Source: Gilliamella bombicola (GTDB lineage: Bacteria > Pseudomonadota > Gammaproteobacteria > Enterobacterales > Orbaceae). From it: DNA of 59,383 nucleotides. The DNA lies in contig NZ_FMAQ01000013.1 in the NCBI RefSeq assembly GCF_900094945.1, positions 1 to 59,383 of the forward strand. The letters are read 5' to 3'. Of the stretch, positions 17,236 through 26,730 are shown piece after piece; within the stretch, counting starts at the first letter, position 1, and each line of letters starts with the position of its first letter. Below the pieces are notes generated by a model that made no database searches, had not been told where the DNA came from, and saw only the letters and a list, made by a program, of their open reading frames with translations. Both the position numbers and the translations under genes were made by a program.

Positions 17236-18756
17236 GTGAACTCGCCGAGTTTATCGGTAGGGTTGTTGTCGAGGCAGAGTTTCAATCTTTTATCGTTCTT
17301 ATCAAAGTCTCCGCTATGGATTGCGGCGTTATTGTTTTGGTTGTGTTCATTTGGTGTACAGGCCTTAACAGTGCAAACCTCAAGGGTTATTGAGGGGAGT
17401 GGGCCGTATTTAACATCTGATGGAGGCCTAACCAAGGTAACAGACCTTGAATCGTTGTTCGCCATTACGTTGCCTCATGGTGCAAAGGTCTCGCCGTCAA
17501 CGAATACATCAAGTAGAACAAATCCAATAGTATTATCAACATGGCGTACTTTTGCTGATATAAAGACTATTTTTCCACCATCGACCACTTTTGTGCGTTT
17601 AAATGATTTAGTCAATACTTATCATTATTGGGGAGATGATGATGGAGATGGACAGGGTACTAATGGTGTAACGGCGACAGGGACTTTATGGCTTTCATTA
17701 GAGGATAAGAATGGAAATACTGTAGGCCTTAATGATACATTAGATGCATGTAAGGCGCCTTATAGGGTAACAATAGGTTTAAACCTCGATGGTGCTAGTT
17801 TAACTACACAGTATGGCGTGCCAAATCGACGTGTATTTTCAACCACTAATGACAGGGAGTATTATTATTTCAAACCAAATGCAAATTGTTTGGTTTTTAT
17901 GCAGTCGGCAAGGCCGAATTTGTTATATGGTGGTACTACTGGTATCAATTCTAACGACAACCCTCGCTACGCAGGCCCATCTAACATATGGAGTCCTACA
18001 AAAGGTTTTTTAACTCAGTCAACGCGTTCATCATCTTATGACCAAAATTTTCCGACAACGGGTGCTGATGGGTTGTATTTTGACTTAGAGGTGCCTACTG
18101 GAATTAATGCAAGTCAGTTGACGTGGTCTGTTGTCACGAATGGTAATATAACAGCTACGGTGACAAGTGTTACACCTAGTGATAGTTGGATTCCTAGTGT
18201 TGATAGGGGAAAAGTTGTCGCACGAGTTAAGTTAAGTGGTCCTAGGGCGGATAGTGCTCGGATACGTTCAAATTATCCTAGTCCTCTAGATGTACCCACT
18301 TTGCCACAGACATTTGAGTTGGTGGGTAGGGATAGTGATGGTAATGGGGTGAAGTATGGATTTGTCTTAAAGCAGTGGTTCGTCAATCGGGGTATTTCTA
18401 CGGGTAACCGGTCTAGGGTCTCCAATTGGTGTAGTAATTTGGGTTATCGTCTTGCTAGGGTAAGAGATTTAACCAATGCGGTTTGTTCTGGTGAAAATTC
18501 AGGAAGTTGGTGTCAAGGTTCTGTCGGCGCCACACCTAGTTCATCTAATAATACTTATATGCGTCACATAGGTGCAGGGTTTTTCACTGAGTGGGGCCGC
18601 ATGATTAATTACTCTGGTGCGGAGTTCGTCCCCAACACCTACTGGACGAGCGACGTAGTAAGTAGTAGCGAAGGCTTCGCTGTCAACGGGGGCAACGGCA
18701 GAGTTGGCCGCAATAACTTTGCCGATACCGTTTACGCTGTTTGCACCACACCTTAG
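17236..18756 (+). CDS. DUF823-type exported adhesin, copy 2
   Basis: 506 codons from GTG 17236, with a signal peptide ending FGVQA before LTVQTS. The mature chain repeats the architecture of copy 1: WGDDDGDGQG, NFPTTGADGLYFDLEV, QTFELVGRD, YGFVLKQWFVNRG, WCSNLGYRLARVRDLTN, HIGAGFFTEWGRM, YWTSDV and terminal VCTTP. The reading frame is open further upstream, to a stop at 17116, through a stretch whose translation matches copies 1 and 3 (LACQTYALNLFQ, FLSPKLS). That stretch has no ATG, GTG or TTG in frame. This is the best argument that translation normally starts at ATG 17105 and reaches this frame only after a heptamer change. GTG 17236 could still give a shorter, secretable product. Confidence 0.8.
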   Translation: MNSPSLSVGLLSRQSFNLLSFLSKSPLWIAALLFWLCSFGVQALTVQTSRVIEGSGPYLTSDGGLTKVTDLESLFAITLPHGAKVSPSTNTSSRTNPIVLSTWRTFADIKTIFPPSTTFVRLNDLVNTYHYWGDDDGDGQGTNGVTATGTLWLSLEDKNGNTVGLNDTLDACKAPYRVTIGLNLDGASLTTQYGVPNRRVFSTTNDREYYYFKPNANCLVFMQSARPNLLYGGTTGINSNDNPRYAGPSNIWSPTKGFLTQSTRSSSYDQNFPTTGADGLYFDLEVPTGINASQLTWSVVTNGNITATVTSVTPSDSWIPSVDRGKVVARVKLSGPRADSARIRSNYPSPLDVPTLPQTFELVGRDSDGNGVKYGFVLKQWFVNRGISTGNRSRVSNWCSNLGYRLARVRDLTNAVCSGENSGSWCQGSVGATPSSSNNTYMRHIGAGFFTEWGRMINYSGAEFVPNTYWTSDVVSSSEGFAVNGGNGRVGRNNFADTVYAVCTTP

Positions 18757-18786
18757 CTTTTATTTCTTAGTCCTTAATCCTTAGGC

Positions 18787-18860
18787 TGCGGGGGCGGTTA
18801 TGGTGCAGATAGAGGATAATTTATCAAAGAATAACGCCCCCGCATAAGTTGGGCGTTTTC
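18787..18860 (+). terminator. 3' structured region and terminator of adhesin copy 2
   Basis: AACGCCC (18833-18839) pairs with GGGCGTT (18851-18857) and runs into Ts, a plausible terminator. The same CGCCCCCGCA (18835-18844) can instead pair perfectly with TGCGGGGGCG (18787-18796), which would block the terminator stem. Copy 1 keeps both alternatives with different bases. Confidence 0.65.
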
Positions 18861-19518
18861 CCTTAGGGTTGCGTTGTTGTGGTGAAGCTACAATCGCGCC
18901 GCCCACGCCGCCGCCTACGCTGAAAGCGTGGCTTTCGATGGCTCAAGGGCAAAATAAATAAGAATAACCAAGCAGTTGGTGGTAATGATAAGTGTTTGCT
19001 GTGTACTTTAACATAGTGGTGTTAATTCGACTAATGGCATCTATTAAATGCTTGGAATAATATGCCTAACAATAAAATGAGCACTACTAACACAGCATTT
19101 ATTTATCACCCAAGGTTTTCAGCCTAAAATTGTCACGCAAGCTTGCTGATAAAAAGGACGAAAGTAAGGGGATATTGTTAAATCAGCGATATACGCATCT
19201 TAGGTTGTAACTTCCCAACTGGGGTGCGAAAGGTTTTGATTTTGCTTATATCAAAAAACACCAACTGACTTGGCCCTCAAAACAAAGTTAAAAAACAACC
19301 ATACGACACCCCATGAAAAATAACATAGCAAAAATCGGTCAGGAAAGGTATTGATTTTATTAAGGTTTTTTCTGTCTGTTTTTTCACAAAAACAACGCCT
19401 CCATAAATTGCTCTAAAAACCTCCATTAAGCAATTCGTTTATAAGATAGCAGTAGGAACAAGCCCAATTGTGCGTTAAAATAGCTTACATTATTACAATA
19501 AATTACCAAGGAAATCGC
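18861..19518. other. intergenic region, adhesin copy 2 to grxD
   Basis: About 650 bases with no credible gene. The first 100 bases are unusually GC-rich, with CCACGC and GCGTGG arms near 18900-18935, and could be the remains of a coding 3' end. The dispersed repeat copy C lies at 19330-19371. The grxD promoter should be in the last 100 bases. Confidence 0.5.
19330..19371 (+). repeat. dispersed 42-base intergenic repeat, copy C
   Basis: AAAAATCGGTCAGGAAAGGT then ATTGATTTTATTAAGG and a T run; close match to copies B and D. Confidence 0.85.
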
Positions 19519-19857
19519 ATGACAACCGAAATGACAACACTCGATAAAATCAAAAAACAAATTGCTGAAAACCCGATTATTCTATATATGAAAGGATCGC
19601 CAAGATTGCCAAGTTGTGGCTTTTCGGCTCAAGCGGTGCAGGTTTTATCGCAATGTGGCGAGCCATTTGCTTATGTTGATATTTTACAAAACCCTGATAT
19701 TCGTGCCGAATTGCCTAAATTTGCTAATTGGCCAACGTTTCCACAATTATGGGTGGAAGGCGAATTAGTAGGTGGCTGTGATATTATGTTAGAAATGTTT
19801 CAAGCTGGTGAATTGCAAACGCTTATTAAGCAAACTGCTGAAAAGCATAAATCTTAA
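19519..19857 (+). CDS. grxD: monothiol glutaredoxin 4
   Basis: A 112-residue CGFS-type monothiol glutaredoxin that binds and passes on iron-sulfur clusters with glutathione. The motif LPSCGFSAQAVQ carries the single active Cys, and WPTFPQLWVEGELVGGCDI is the glutathione-binding TVP/GGCD region of the family. I chose ATG 19519 because it follows AAGGA and matches the start of E. coli GrxD (115 residues); an upstream start would add 17 unrelated residues. It is convergent with rnt, as these two genes are near neighbours in enterobacteria. Confidence 0.95.
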   Translation: MTTEMTTLDKIKKQIAENPIILYMKGSPRLPSCGFSAQAVQVLSQCGEPFAYVDILQNPDIRAELPKFANWPTFPQLWVEGELVGGCDIMLEMFQAGELQTLIKQTAEKHKS

Positions 19858-19871
19858 TTAAGCGACGAATT

Positions 19872-19898
19872 AAGCGCGCAACTTTAGCGCGCTTTTTT
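19872..19898 (+). terminator. grxD terminator
   Basis: Stem AAGCGCGC/GCGCGCTT followed by a T run. Confidence 0.85.
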
Positions 19899-19961
19899 GT
19901 GTGAGTTATACTACGAGTAAATTAATTTTCGATTGTATTTATCTGTTTATTCGTTTTTAGT

Positions 19962-20636
19962 TTATTGCGCACTGTTATGGTTCTGTTCTTGTTGTGTCTC
20001 TGTTTCACTATCTATAGCCGCTAAAGGCCATCCCCCAAGCGATTTAAGTCGATTAACAATTTTACAAAAAAGTATAGCGGTTTTTTGCGTGTCATATAGC
20101 GCGCTGTGGGCTTGTTTATGATCGAAGGTGATTTGCGCCACTTGGCAAGCCTTGGCTAGCACCGTTTGCCCAAAAACTAGACCACTGAGCGATGCAGTGT
20201 CAAAGGTAGCAAATGGATGGAAAGGGTTACGCTTGATGCCTGAGCGCTCAGCCGCTGCCATTAAAAAGCTGTGATCAAAGTGCGCATTATGTGCAACCAT
20301 TACCGCGCGCGTGCAGTTGCTGTCTTTTATGCCTGTTCTGACCATTTTGAATATCTCGTCTAAGGCTTGCCTTTCGTCCACGGCAGCGCGCAGTGGATTG
20401 TCAGGATCGATACCGTTGAAGGCGAGTGCCGCGGGCTCTAAAATGGCTCCATTAAATGGGGTTACATTAAATTGCAAGGTTTGATCTGGCTCTAACCAGC
20501 CGTCGGGTGTCATTTTTAAGGTAATGGCGGCGATTTCTAAAATGGCGTTGAGTTTTGAATCGAATCCTGAGGTTTCAATGTCAATGACAACGGGATAAAA
20601 TCCACGAAAGCGTTCACATAATTTGGCGTTTGGCAC
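19962..20636 (-). CDS. rnt: ribonuclease T
   Basis: A 224-residue DEDDh 3'-5' exonuclease that trims tRNA CCA ends and matures 5S/23S rRNA. The acidic motifs are seen as [11 protein letters not shown] (Exo I), [14 protein letters not shown] (Exo II) and [11 protein letters not shown] (Exo III with the His). [17 protein letters not shown] and [14 protein letters not shown] are near-identical to E. coli RNase T (215 residues). The start is GTG at 20636, preceded in frame by a stop, with a weak Shine-Dalgarno. The C-terminal 15 residues ([15 protein letters not shown]) are an extra polar tail. Confidence 0.95.
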   Translation of the reverse strand: MPNAKLCERFRGFYPVVIDIETSGFDSKLNAILEIAAITLKMTPDGWLEPDQTLQFNVTPFNGAILEPAALAFNGIDPDNPLRAAVDERQALDEIFKMVRTGIKDSNCTRAVMVAHNAHFDHSFLMAAAERSGIKRNPFHPFATFDTASLSGLVFGQTVLAKACQVAQITFDHKQAHSALYDTQKTAILFCKIVNRLKSLGGWPLAAIDSETETQQEQNHNSAQ

Positions 20637-20838
20637 AACAATTTATCTTATTTGTCAAAAAAGGCTATTATGCCAGTTTTTAAACGGTTCGCCTAGTATT
20701 GGCTTTAAGCGTTTGTTGTTAATCTATTTTCTCTAAGTTTTATGCAAATCACATTAAGATAAACGAGTAGATGCGCTTATTAGCTAAAGCGATTATAATT
20801 ATCCCCTATGTTTTGATGATTTTAAAACCGAGCAGATT

Positions 20839-21597
20839 ATGCATCACTTAGAATTAGAGCAGATTATTAATAACGAGTTGCAAATTGCTCGTTATCGGGA
20901 CTATGCACCAAATGGACTGCAAGTGCAGGGGCGTGCGCAAGTCAATAAGATTGTGACAGGCGTGACCGCTTGCCAGTTATTGTTAGATAAAGCAGTCGAA
21001 CTACAAGCCGATGCCGTGCTAGTACATCATGGCTATTTTTGGAAGAATGAAGTACAAACCATTACCGGCATTAAATATCAACGAATAAAAACACTATTAA
21101 CTAACGATATTAATCTATATGGTTACCACTTGCCGTTAGATGGTCACCCCATTTTGGGTAATAATATTGAGCTGGCTAATTTATTGGGTGTTTCGGTCGA
21201 TAAGCGTAATGATATCATCGATTTACTTTTTACTGGCACACTAAATACTCCACTCACAGCTTTACAATTTAAACACCAGCTTGAGCAACTGTTACATAAT
21301 AATAAACGGCAAGTGCTGTTTTGTGGTGATAACGCACCTCAAGTGATTAAGCGCATTGCGTGGTGCAGTGGTGGTGGACAAGATTATATTGAACAAGCAG
21401 CGCAAATGGGCGTGGATGCCTTTTTTACTGGCGAAGTGTCAGAGCGCACCATTCATATTGCACGCGAATATGGTATTAACTTCTATGCGGCAGGGCATCA
21501 TGCAACCGAGCGTTATGGTATTGAAAAACTAGGGAAATGGTTAGCGAGTAGTTATGGTGTTGAGGTTATTTTTGTTGATATTGATAATCCTGCATAA
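20839..21597 (+). CDS. ybgI: Nif3-like dinuclear metal-centre protein (YbgI)
   Basis: A 252-residue NIF3/YbgI family protein; members form toroidal hexamers with a two-metal site and resemble GTP cyclohydrolase type 1b enzymes, but the reaction is not established. Visible ligand motifs are VLVHHGYFW, NLYGYHLPLD and the late FFTGEVSERTIHIAREYGINFYAAGHHATERYG. Length matches E. coli YbgI (247). The gene is alone, with the 200-base region before it shared with the divergent rnt gene. Confidence 0.9.
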   Translation: MHHLELEQIINNELQIARYRDYAPNGLQVQGRAQVNKIVTGVTACQLLLDKAVELQADAVLVHHGYFWKNEVQTITGIKYQRIKTLLTNDINLYGYHLPLDGHPILGNNIELANLLGVSVDKRNDIIDLLFTGTLNTPLTALQFKHQLEQLLHNNKRQVLFCGDNAPQVIKRIAWCSGGGQDYIEQAAQMGVDAFFTGEVSERTIHIAREYGINFYAAGHHATERYGIEKLGKWLASSYGVEVIFVDIDNPA

Positions 21598-21693
21598 CAA
21601 AAGTTGAATTTACCTTAGAAATATCGCATACTTATTCGCAGATTTTTTATTCTTTACCCTATGTTATAAACCGATTATGTGAGAGGTCATTTT

Positions 21694-22572
21694 ATGTTTA
21701 CAGGAAGTCTGGTTGCACTTGTTACTCCCATGGATACGAAAGGAAACGTTGACCACGTAAGCTTAAAAAAATTGGTTGAATACCATATTGCTAATGGGAC
21801 ATCGGGTATTGTTTCGGTCGGTACTACTGGCGAATCGGCTACGCTTGATCACCATGAGCATATCGATGTTATAAAACGAACAATTGATTATGCCGATGGG
21901 CGTATTGCTATTATTGCTGGTACTGGTGCAAACGCAACGAAGGAAGCTATTGAATTAACCAGTCGGGTTGAAAATATCGGTGTTGTCGGTTGCTTAACTG
22001 TTGCGCCTTATTATAATAAGCCAACACAAGAAGGCATGTATCAACACTTTAAAGCTATTGCCGAAAGCACTGCATTGCCACAGATTTTATATAACGTACC
22101 TGGGCGCACTAGTAGTGATATTAAACCTGAAACCGTTGGGCGTTTAGCGAAGATCAAAAATATTGTTGCGTTAAAAGATGCAACAGGTGATCTTTCAAGA
22201 GTTTACCCAACTCGCAAATTGGTCGGTCCTGATTTTAAATTATTAAGTGGCGATGATTCAACATTTTTAGACTTTATGATTTTAGGTGGCGATGGAGTGA
22301 TTTCGGTCACTGCCAACGTAGCAGCCAAAGCCGTTGCAACTGTTTGTCAGCTTGTGGTTAATAACCAAATTAAAGAGGCACGCAGTTTAAATGATACTTT
22401 GATGACTTTACATCATAATTTATTTATTGAACCCAACCCAACGCCAGCTAAATGGGCTTGCGCAAGATTAGGTTTAATGCAAAGCGCAACAATTCGGTTG
22501 CCACTGGTATCGCTAAGCACTTCGTCAATTCCAGCGGTTGAGCAAGCGTTAAAAGAGGCAAATTTACTGTAA
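21694..22572 (+). CDS. dapA: 4-hydroxy-tetrahydrodipicolinate synthase
   Basis: A 292-residue Schiff-base aldolase that condenses pyruvate with aspartate semialdehyde in lysine and meso-diaminopimelate synthesis. The signature GTTGESATL, the tyrosine segment [14 protein letters not shown] and the pyruvate-binding lysine in [10 protein letters not shown] are all present. ATG 21694 follows GAGAGG and gives exactly the E. coli length; a GTG at 21679 would place the Shine-Dalgarno inside the gene. It heads dapA-bamC-purC, in the E. coli order. Confidence 0.97.
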   Translation: MFTGSLVALVTPMDTKGNVDHVSLKKLVEYHIANGTSGIVSVGTTGESATLDHHEHIDVIKRTIDYADGRIAIIAGTGANATKEAIELTSRVENIGVVGCLTVAPYYNKPTQEGMYQHFKAIAESTALPQILYNVPGRTSSDIKPETVGRLAKIKNIVALKDATGDLSRVYPTRKLVGPDFKLLSGDDSTFLDFMILGGDGVISVTANVAAKAVATVCQLVVNNQIKEARSLNDTLMTLHHNLFIEPNPTPAKWACARLGLMQSATIRLPLVSLSTSSIPAVEQALKEANLL

Positions 22573-22609
22573 TAGTTTTGTATAACCTTTAATTAAAAAG
22601 CAGATATCT

Positions 22610-23359
22610 ATGTTAAATAATACATTGAACAGAACCTTATTTAAAAGCAATGTCCTTAAAAAAACGGCGATTTTGTCCGTTGTGGCTTCTTTGTTCCTTG
22701 CGGGTTGTGGTAGTGATCAGAACTTTAAGCGCGAAGTCGAAGGTAACGAAGATTATCTTCAATCTCCCTCTTTAAAACCGTTAATCATTCCCGAAGGCGT
22801 TTCAGTACCAACTGCAACAAGTGACTTTTATGTTGATAAAACCGAGATTAAAGGCAATTTAGGCAAACAATTGGATATTAGACCGCCAAGTTTACCAATC
22901 CCAACAGTGCCAGATGCTTTTGCGGTTTATAATAGTGGTTCAGTTACCTTTAATGCACCATTAAGTAATCAAGTGTGGGAACGCATTCCTAATAGCTTAA
23001 GCAAAAGAAATATTTCAATCGCTAGCCAAGATAGCAACGCTATTCAAACAAATAAAGCTTTTATAATCCGTGCGGATGAAGAGCAAGCGGTTGAGGCTTC
23101 TTATTCAATTAAACGTCAATTGCTAGGTGATACCGAAACAATCACTATTTTGATCACGTCGTTAACTCGTGGCACTGACGATTTAACTTCACAACCAATT
23201 GAAGTTCAACGCTATGTTGTCGGTTTGTTTAATGACATTATGGATGATGTTGCACCAGATTCAATGCGTGTAGCGCCGCCAAAAGCACAAGATAAAGAAG
23301 CTGAAAAAAATAAGGCCGAAAGTAAAAAACCAGCAACAGCCGTGAGCAGTACAAATTAA
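22610..23359 (+). CDS. bamC: outer membrane assembly lipoprotein BamC, short form
   Basis: Lipoprotein subunit of the BAM complex that inserts outer-membrane beta-barrels. The signal ends in LAGC with lipidated Cys33. Next comes the unstructured segment that binds BamD in E. coli (NEDYLQSPSLKPLIIPEGV) and one helix-grip domain (about residues 105-205, FNAPLSNQVWERIPNSL). After it there is only a Lys/Glu/Ala tail. At 249 residues it lacks the second helix-grip domain of E. coli BamC (344). The stop is followed by a clean terminator, so this looks like the natural end rather than a frameshift. Confidence 0.9.
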   Translation: MLNNTLNRTLFKSNVLKKTAILSVVASLFLAGCGSDQNFKREVEGNEDYLQSPSLKPLIIPEGVSVPTATSDFYVDKTEIKGNLGKQLDIRPPSLPIPTVPDAFAVYNSGSVTFNAPLSNQVWERIPNSLSKRNISIASQDSNAIQTNKAFIIRADEEQAVEASYSIKRQLLGDTETITILITSLTRGTDDLTSQPIEVQRYVVGLFNDIMDDVAPDSMRVAPPKAQDKEAEKNKAESKKPATAVSSTN

Positions 23360-23374
23360 GAATAAGTTTGGAAT

Positions 23375-23404
23375 TTAAGGAGCGTATAGCTCCTTAATTA
23401 TTTA
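23375..23404 (+). terminator. bamC terminator
   Basis: Stem TTAAGGAGC/GCTCCTTAA with loop GTATA; it ends the dapA-bamC unit before purC. Confidence 0.7.
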
Positions 23405-23431
23405 TAAGCAATTTGATATAAGGTTATAAAC

Positions 23432-24142
23432 ATGAAAAAGTTGGCTGAGCTTTATCGTGGTAAAGCAAAAACGGTATATACCACCGAAAACCCTGATTTA
23501 CTAATCCTTGAGTTTCGCAACGATACATCAGCATTCGATGGTTTACGCATTGAGCAGTTAGATCGTAAAGGCATGGTGAATAATAAATTTAACTATTTTA
23601 TTATGACGCAATTGCGCCAAGCTGGCATTCCAACTCAAGTTGAGTCCTTATTATCTGACAATGAAGTACTTGTTAAAAAATTGCAAATGGTGCCAGTTGA
23701 ATGTGTAGTGCGCAATCGCGCAGCGGGATCTTTAGTTAAACGTTTAGGGATTGAAGAAGGTCAGGTTTTAAATCCTCCTACATTTGAATTATTTCTAAAA
23801 AATGATGCATTGCACGATCCAATGGTTAACGAATCACACTGTAAAGCCTTTGGTTGGGCTAGCGATGAGCAATTAGCCAAAATGAAAGAACTCAGCTTTA
23901 AAATTAATACCATTTTGACTGATTTGTTTGATAAAGCAGGGCTGATATTGGTTGATTACAAACTTGAATTTGGTTTATTTAAAGGCGAAATTACTTTAGG
24001 TGATGAGTTTTCACCTGATGGTTGTCGCCTGTGGGAAAAGTCCACACTTAAAAAAATGGACAAAGACCGCTTCCGTCAAGGATTGGGTGGAGTGATTGAA
24101 GCTTATGAAGAAGTGGCAAAACGCATTGGTGTGCCTTTGTAA
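23432..24142 (+). CDS. purC: SAICAR synthetase
   Basis: A 236-residue ATP-dependent ligase joining CAIR to aspartate in de novo purine synthesis. The N-terminal [11 protein letters not shown], the central [18 protein letters not shown] and the LVDYKLEFG and [11 protein letters not shown] segments are the standard PurC signatures. Length matches E. coli PurC (237). Its stop overlaps the start of the next gene by one base, so purC, yeaL and tmcA are likely co-transcribed. Confidence 0.97.
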   Translation: MKKLAELYRGKAKTVYTTENPDLLILEFRNDTSAFDGLRIEQLDRKGMVNNKFNYFIMTQLRQAGIPTQVESLLSDNEVLVKKLQMVPVECVVRNRAAGSLVKRLGIEEGQVLNPPTFELFLKNDALHDPMVNESHCKAFGWASDEQLAKMKELSFKINTILTDLFDKAGLILVDYKLEFGLFKGEITLGDEFSPDGCRLWEKSTLKKMDKDRFRQGLGGVIEAYEEVAKRIGVPL

Positions 24143-24597
24143 TGTTTGCGCAGTTTGATATCTCTTTTTTTCTTCTTTTGGGTTTAGCGGCACTGTGTTA
24201 TTTAACTCATAATAACACAGTGACATTTGCTGTACTGTTATTGTTACTGTTTAAATTAACGCCGCTTGACACTTATTTCCCGTTTTTAAATAAATATGGC
24301 TTAACTATCGGTATTGTTATTTTAACTGCCGCGATGATGGTGCCATTGGCCGATGGATCGTTAAAAATTGGTGATATTGCTAAATCATTTACTACTTGGC
24401 AATCACTATTAGCTATTTTGGTGGGTATTTTAGTCTCGTGGCTTGGTACGCGTGGTATATCGCTCATTGGTGCACATCCTACCATTATCAATGGCTTAAT
24501 TATTGGCACGCTAATTGGTGTTGCATTTTTCAAAGGCATTCCAGTTGGTCCACTGATTGCTGCCGGTATATTATCGCTATTAATTGGGAAAAGTTAG
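24142..24597 (+). CDS. yeaL: DUF441 inner-membrane protein (YeaL family)
   Basis: A 151-residue integral membrane protein with about four hydrophobic segments and the family-specific stretches LGTRGISLIGAHPTIINGL and FKGIPVGPLIAAG. E. coli YeaL (148 residues) belongs to this UPF0756/DUF441 family; its function is unknown. It starts on the stop of purC (TAATG overlap) and ends three bases before tmcA. That placement is translational coupling rather than evidence of a purine or tRNA role. Confidence 0.88.
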   Translation: MFAQFDISFFLLLGLAALCYLTHNNTVTFAVLLLLLFKLTPLDTYFPFLNKYGLTIGIVILTAAMMVPLADGSLKIGDIAKSFTTWQSLLAILVGILVSWLGTRGISLIGAHPTIINGLIIGTLIGVAFFKGIPVGPLIAAGILSLLIGKS

Positions 24598-24600
24598 TTT

Positions 24601-26628
24601 ATGCACAATCCCAACAGCACCCGAATGCTATGGGTGTTACAGGGTGAGAGCACGCAATTATTTGAACAATTGAGCTCCATCCTTGAGCAGAACGTTGGTG
24701 ATTGGGTAACTGTTACCTATCAGCCTGATTATTTGCCTAGTTCGTTAATTGCCAACGTACTCAAGCCCCATCAAACCAAACAACTATTAGGCCAGCAGTA
24801 TCGACATGCTCTTTTTGATGCAACGGTAGGATTTAATCTTGATGCTTTTGCCATGCTGGTTGGCACGCTAGTCAAAGGTAGTATGTTGGTTTTGTTATTA
24901 CCTAAGAATCTATCCACTTGGTATGATCAAGATAGCTTGCGCTGGAACGAAAGCCAAAATCCGATTACTGTACCTAATTTTGTTGCACATTTAATACAAA
25001 CTTTGGCCGAATTTGGTGTGTCAATCAATTCAACATCTTTGCCAAAAAACGCTATATCCGTTACATCATCTTTGCTAGTGATGAGCGATGATCCTTGTGA
25101 TTTAGCCGAACAACAAGCCACATTAAAACAGTTATTAAATAGCAATAAGCCCATAAATGTATTAGTTGCTAAACGCGGACGGGGTAAATCGGCACTAGCA
25201 GGAATGTTTAGCCATTATCAACGTAGTATTGTCACTGCGCCCAATAAATCAGCATTGACGACCTTTTTTGCTTTTGCTAAGCCCGATACGCCATTTTTTG
25301 CACCTGATGAATTAATTTTGCAGTCAAAGATTGATTTTGCTGATTATCTCATTATTGACGAAGCAGCCATGATTCCGTTACCTATGCTCGAAAAACTGCT
25401 ACAACTGGCAATTGCCAATAATTGTCGGATATTGTTAACCACCACCGTTGACGGATATGAAGGTACTGGACAGGGCTTTTTGTTGAAATTGCTATCAGGT
25501 AAAGCATGCCAATATTTTCATCTACACACCCCGATTCGTTGGCAGGCAGGTGATATGCTAGAGCAATTTAGTGATCGGCTATTACTTAATGGCTTATTAA
25601 TTCAGGATGATAATCCTATTACAGGCCTATCATCAATCCAATATTCAACGGTTGAACGCAATGATGTTGATTCCTTAAGATCGATCTTTTATCTATTAAA
25701 AATGGCTCACTATCAAACCACATTAATCGATTTAAGGCGTCTGTTTGATGCGCAAAATTTGTCGGTTTGGCAGGCAACAATAGACAATAAACAAATTGCC
25801 GCGGCACTTACCCTTACCGAGGGGAATTTGCCTGATAACCTAATAACCCAAGTATGGCAAGGAACACGCCGCCCTAAAGGCAATTTAGTGGCGCAATCGC
25901 TCGTTGCTCATGCTGGTGAACGGTTAGCGGCTAAGTTGCGCTCAGTTCGCGTTAACCGCATTGCGGTTATGGAGGATTATCGACGGCAGCATATCGCAAA
26001 ACAACTGGTGCAGACGATTTGTGATCATGCCAAAGTGCAAAATAAAGATTTTGTGTCGGTCAGTTTTGCTTATAGCTCGTCTAATTATCAATTTTGGACA
26101 GCTTGTGGTTTTGTCTTGGTTCATGTAAGCAGCCATAAACAAGCTAGTAGTGGCAGTTATTCGGTTATGGCGCTTAAACCAATCACCCGATCTGGAGAAC
26201 TATTAACCCATAAATTAAAACAAAAACTACAGCGTAACGCCTATTGGCTGAAGGATATCATTGATTTACCGTTTAACGATATGATTATCAGCGATGGCGG
26301 TTGGCTATTATCATTAGATTTAGATGTCAATGATTTAGATGAACTTACTGGATTTGCTCACTATCATCGGCCATTCGAAGCCAGTTATGCTGCATTATGT
26401 CGATTAAATAGGTATATACAAATACACCAACAATCATCTCAAGTATCCTCTTTTCCTGTTTTATCCGCACTGTTAAAAAGCAAAAATAATCAGCCTTTAG
26501 TTATTGATTCATACCAACTTGCAGGTAAAAATGCATTAATGCAAGCTGTTAAACATGAAGTTAAAACATGGTTAGCAAAGCAGGCTAGTAATGCAATATT
26601 TTCCGAAATAGTCAGTAAAGATAGCTGA
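24601..26628 (+). CDS. tmcA: tRNA(Met) cytidine acetyltransferase
   Basis: A 675-residue RNA acetyltransferase that makes N4-acetylcytidine at the wobble base of elongator tRNA-Met using acetyl-CoA and ATP. Seen in order: the N-terminal DUF1726-type domain; an RNA-helicase module with Walker A AKRGRGKSALAG (about residue 190) and DEAAMIPLPMLEKL; a GNAT domain with VMEDYRRQHIAKQLV; and the C-terminal tRNA-binding region. Length is normal (E. coli 671). It shares the neighbourhood bamC/purC with E. coli. Confidence 0.95.
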   Translation: MHNPNSTRMLWVLQGESTQLFEQLSSILEQNVGDWVTVTYQPDYLPSSLIANVLKPHQTKQLLGQQYRHALFDATVGFNLDAFAMLVGTLVKGSMLVLLLPKNLSTWYDQDSLRWNESQNPITVPNFVAHLIQTLAEFGVSINSTSLPKNAISVTSSLLVMSDDPCDLAEQQATLKQLLNSNKPINVLVAKRGRGKSALAGMFSHYQRSIVTAPNKSALTTFFAFAKPDTPFFAPDELILQSKIDFADYLIIDEAAMIPLPMLEKLLQLAIANNCRILLTTTVDGYEGTGQGFLLKLLSGKACQYFHLHTPIRWQAGDMLEQFSDRLLLNGLLIQDDNPITGLSSIQYSTVERNDVDSLRSIFYLLKMAHYQTTLIDLRRLFDAQNLSVWQATIDNKQIAAALTLTEGNLPDNLITQVWQGTRRPKGNLVAQSLVAHAGERLAAKLRSVRVNRIAVMEDYRRQHIAKQLVQTICDHAKVQNKDFVSVSFAYSSSNYQFWTACGFVLVHVSSHKQASSGSYSVMALKPITRSGELLTHKLKQKLQRNAYWLKDIIDLPFNDMIISDGGWLLSLDLDVNDLDELTGFAHYHRPFEASYAALCRLNRYIQIHQQSSQVSSFPVLSALLKSKNNQPLVIDSYQLAGKNALMQAVKHEVKTWLAKQASNAIFSEIVSKDS

Positions 26629-26730
26629 TCACCATTGCAGGTTATCAAGCGGTATGTTTACAATAGTCATCATGTTTTGACTGAATTTGTTTTAACTCAA
26701 TTCGTTTTAATTTAAAAGGAACTGAATGTG

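Noticed and set aside
17193-17465. Antisense 90-codon frame across the start of adhesin copy 2, rich in Asp, Lys and Asn (similar reading in copies 1 and 3)
   Set aside because: The matching frame in copy 1 is broken by a stop, it has no ribosome-binding site, and it lies opposite the signal-peptide region. Its composition is explained as the complement of the Leu/Ser-rich leader.
18880-18935. GC-rich segment after adhesin copy 2 considered as a template repeat for diversity generation
   Set aside because: No similarity to the adhesin C-terminal coding sequence by eye and no reverse transcriptase gene in the window.
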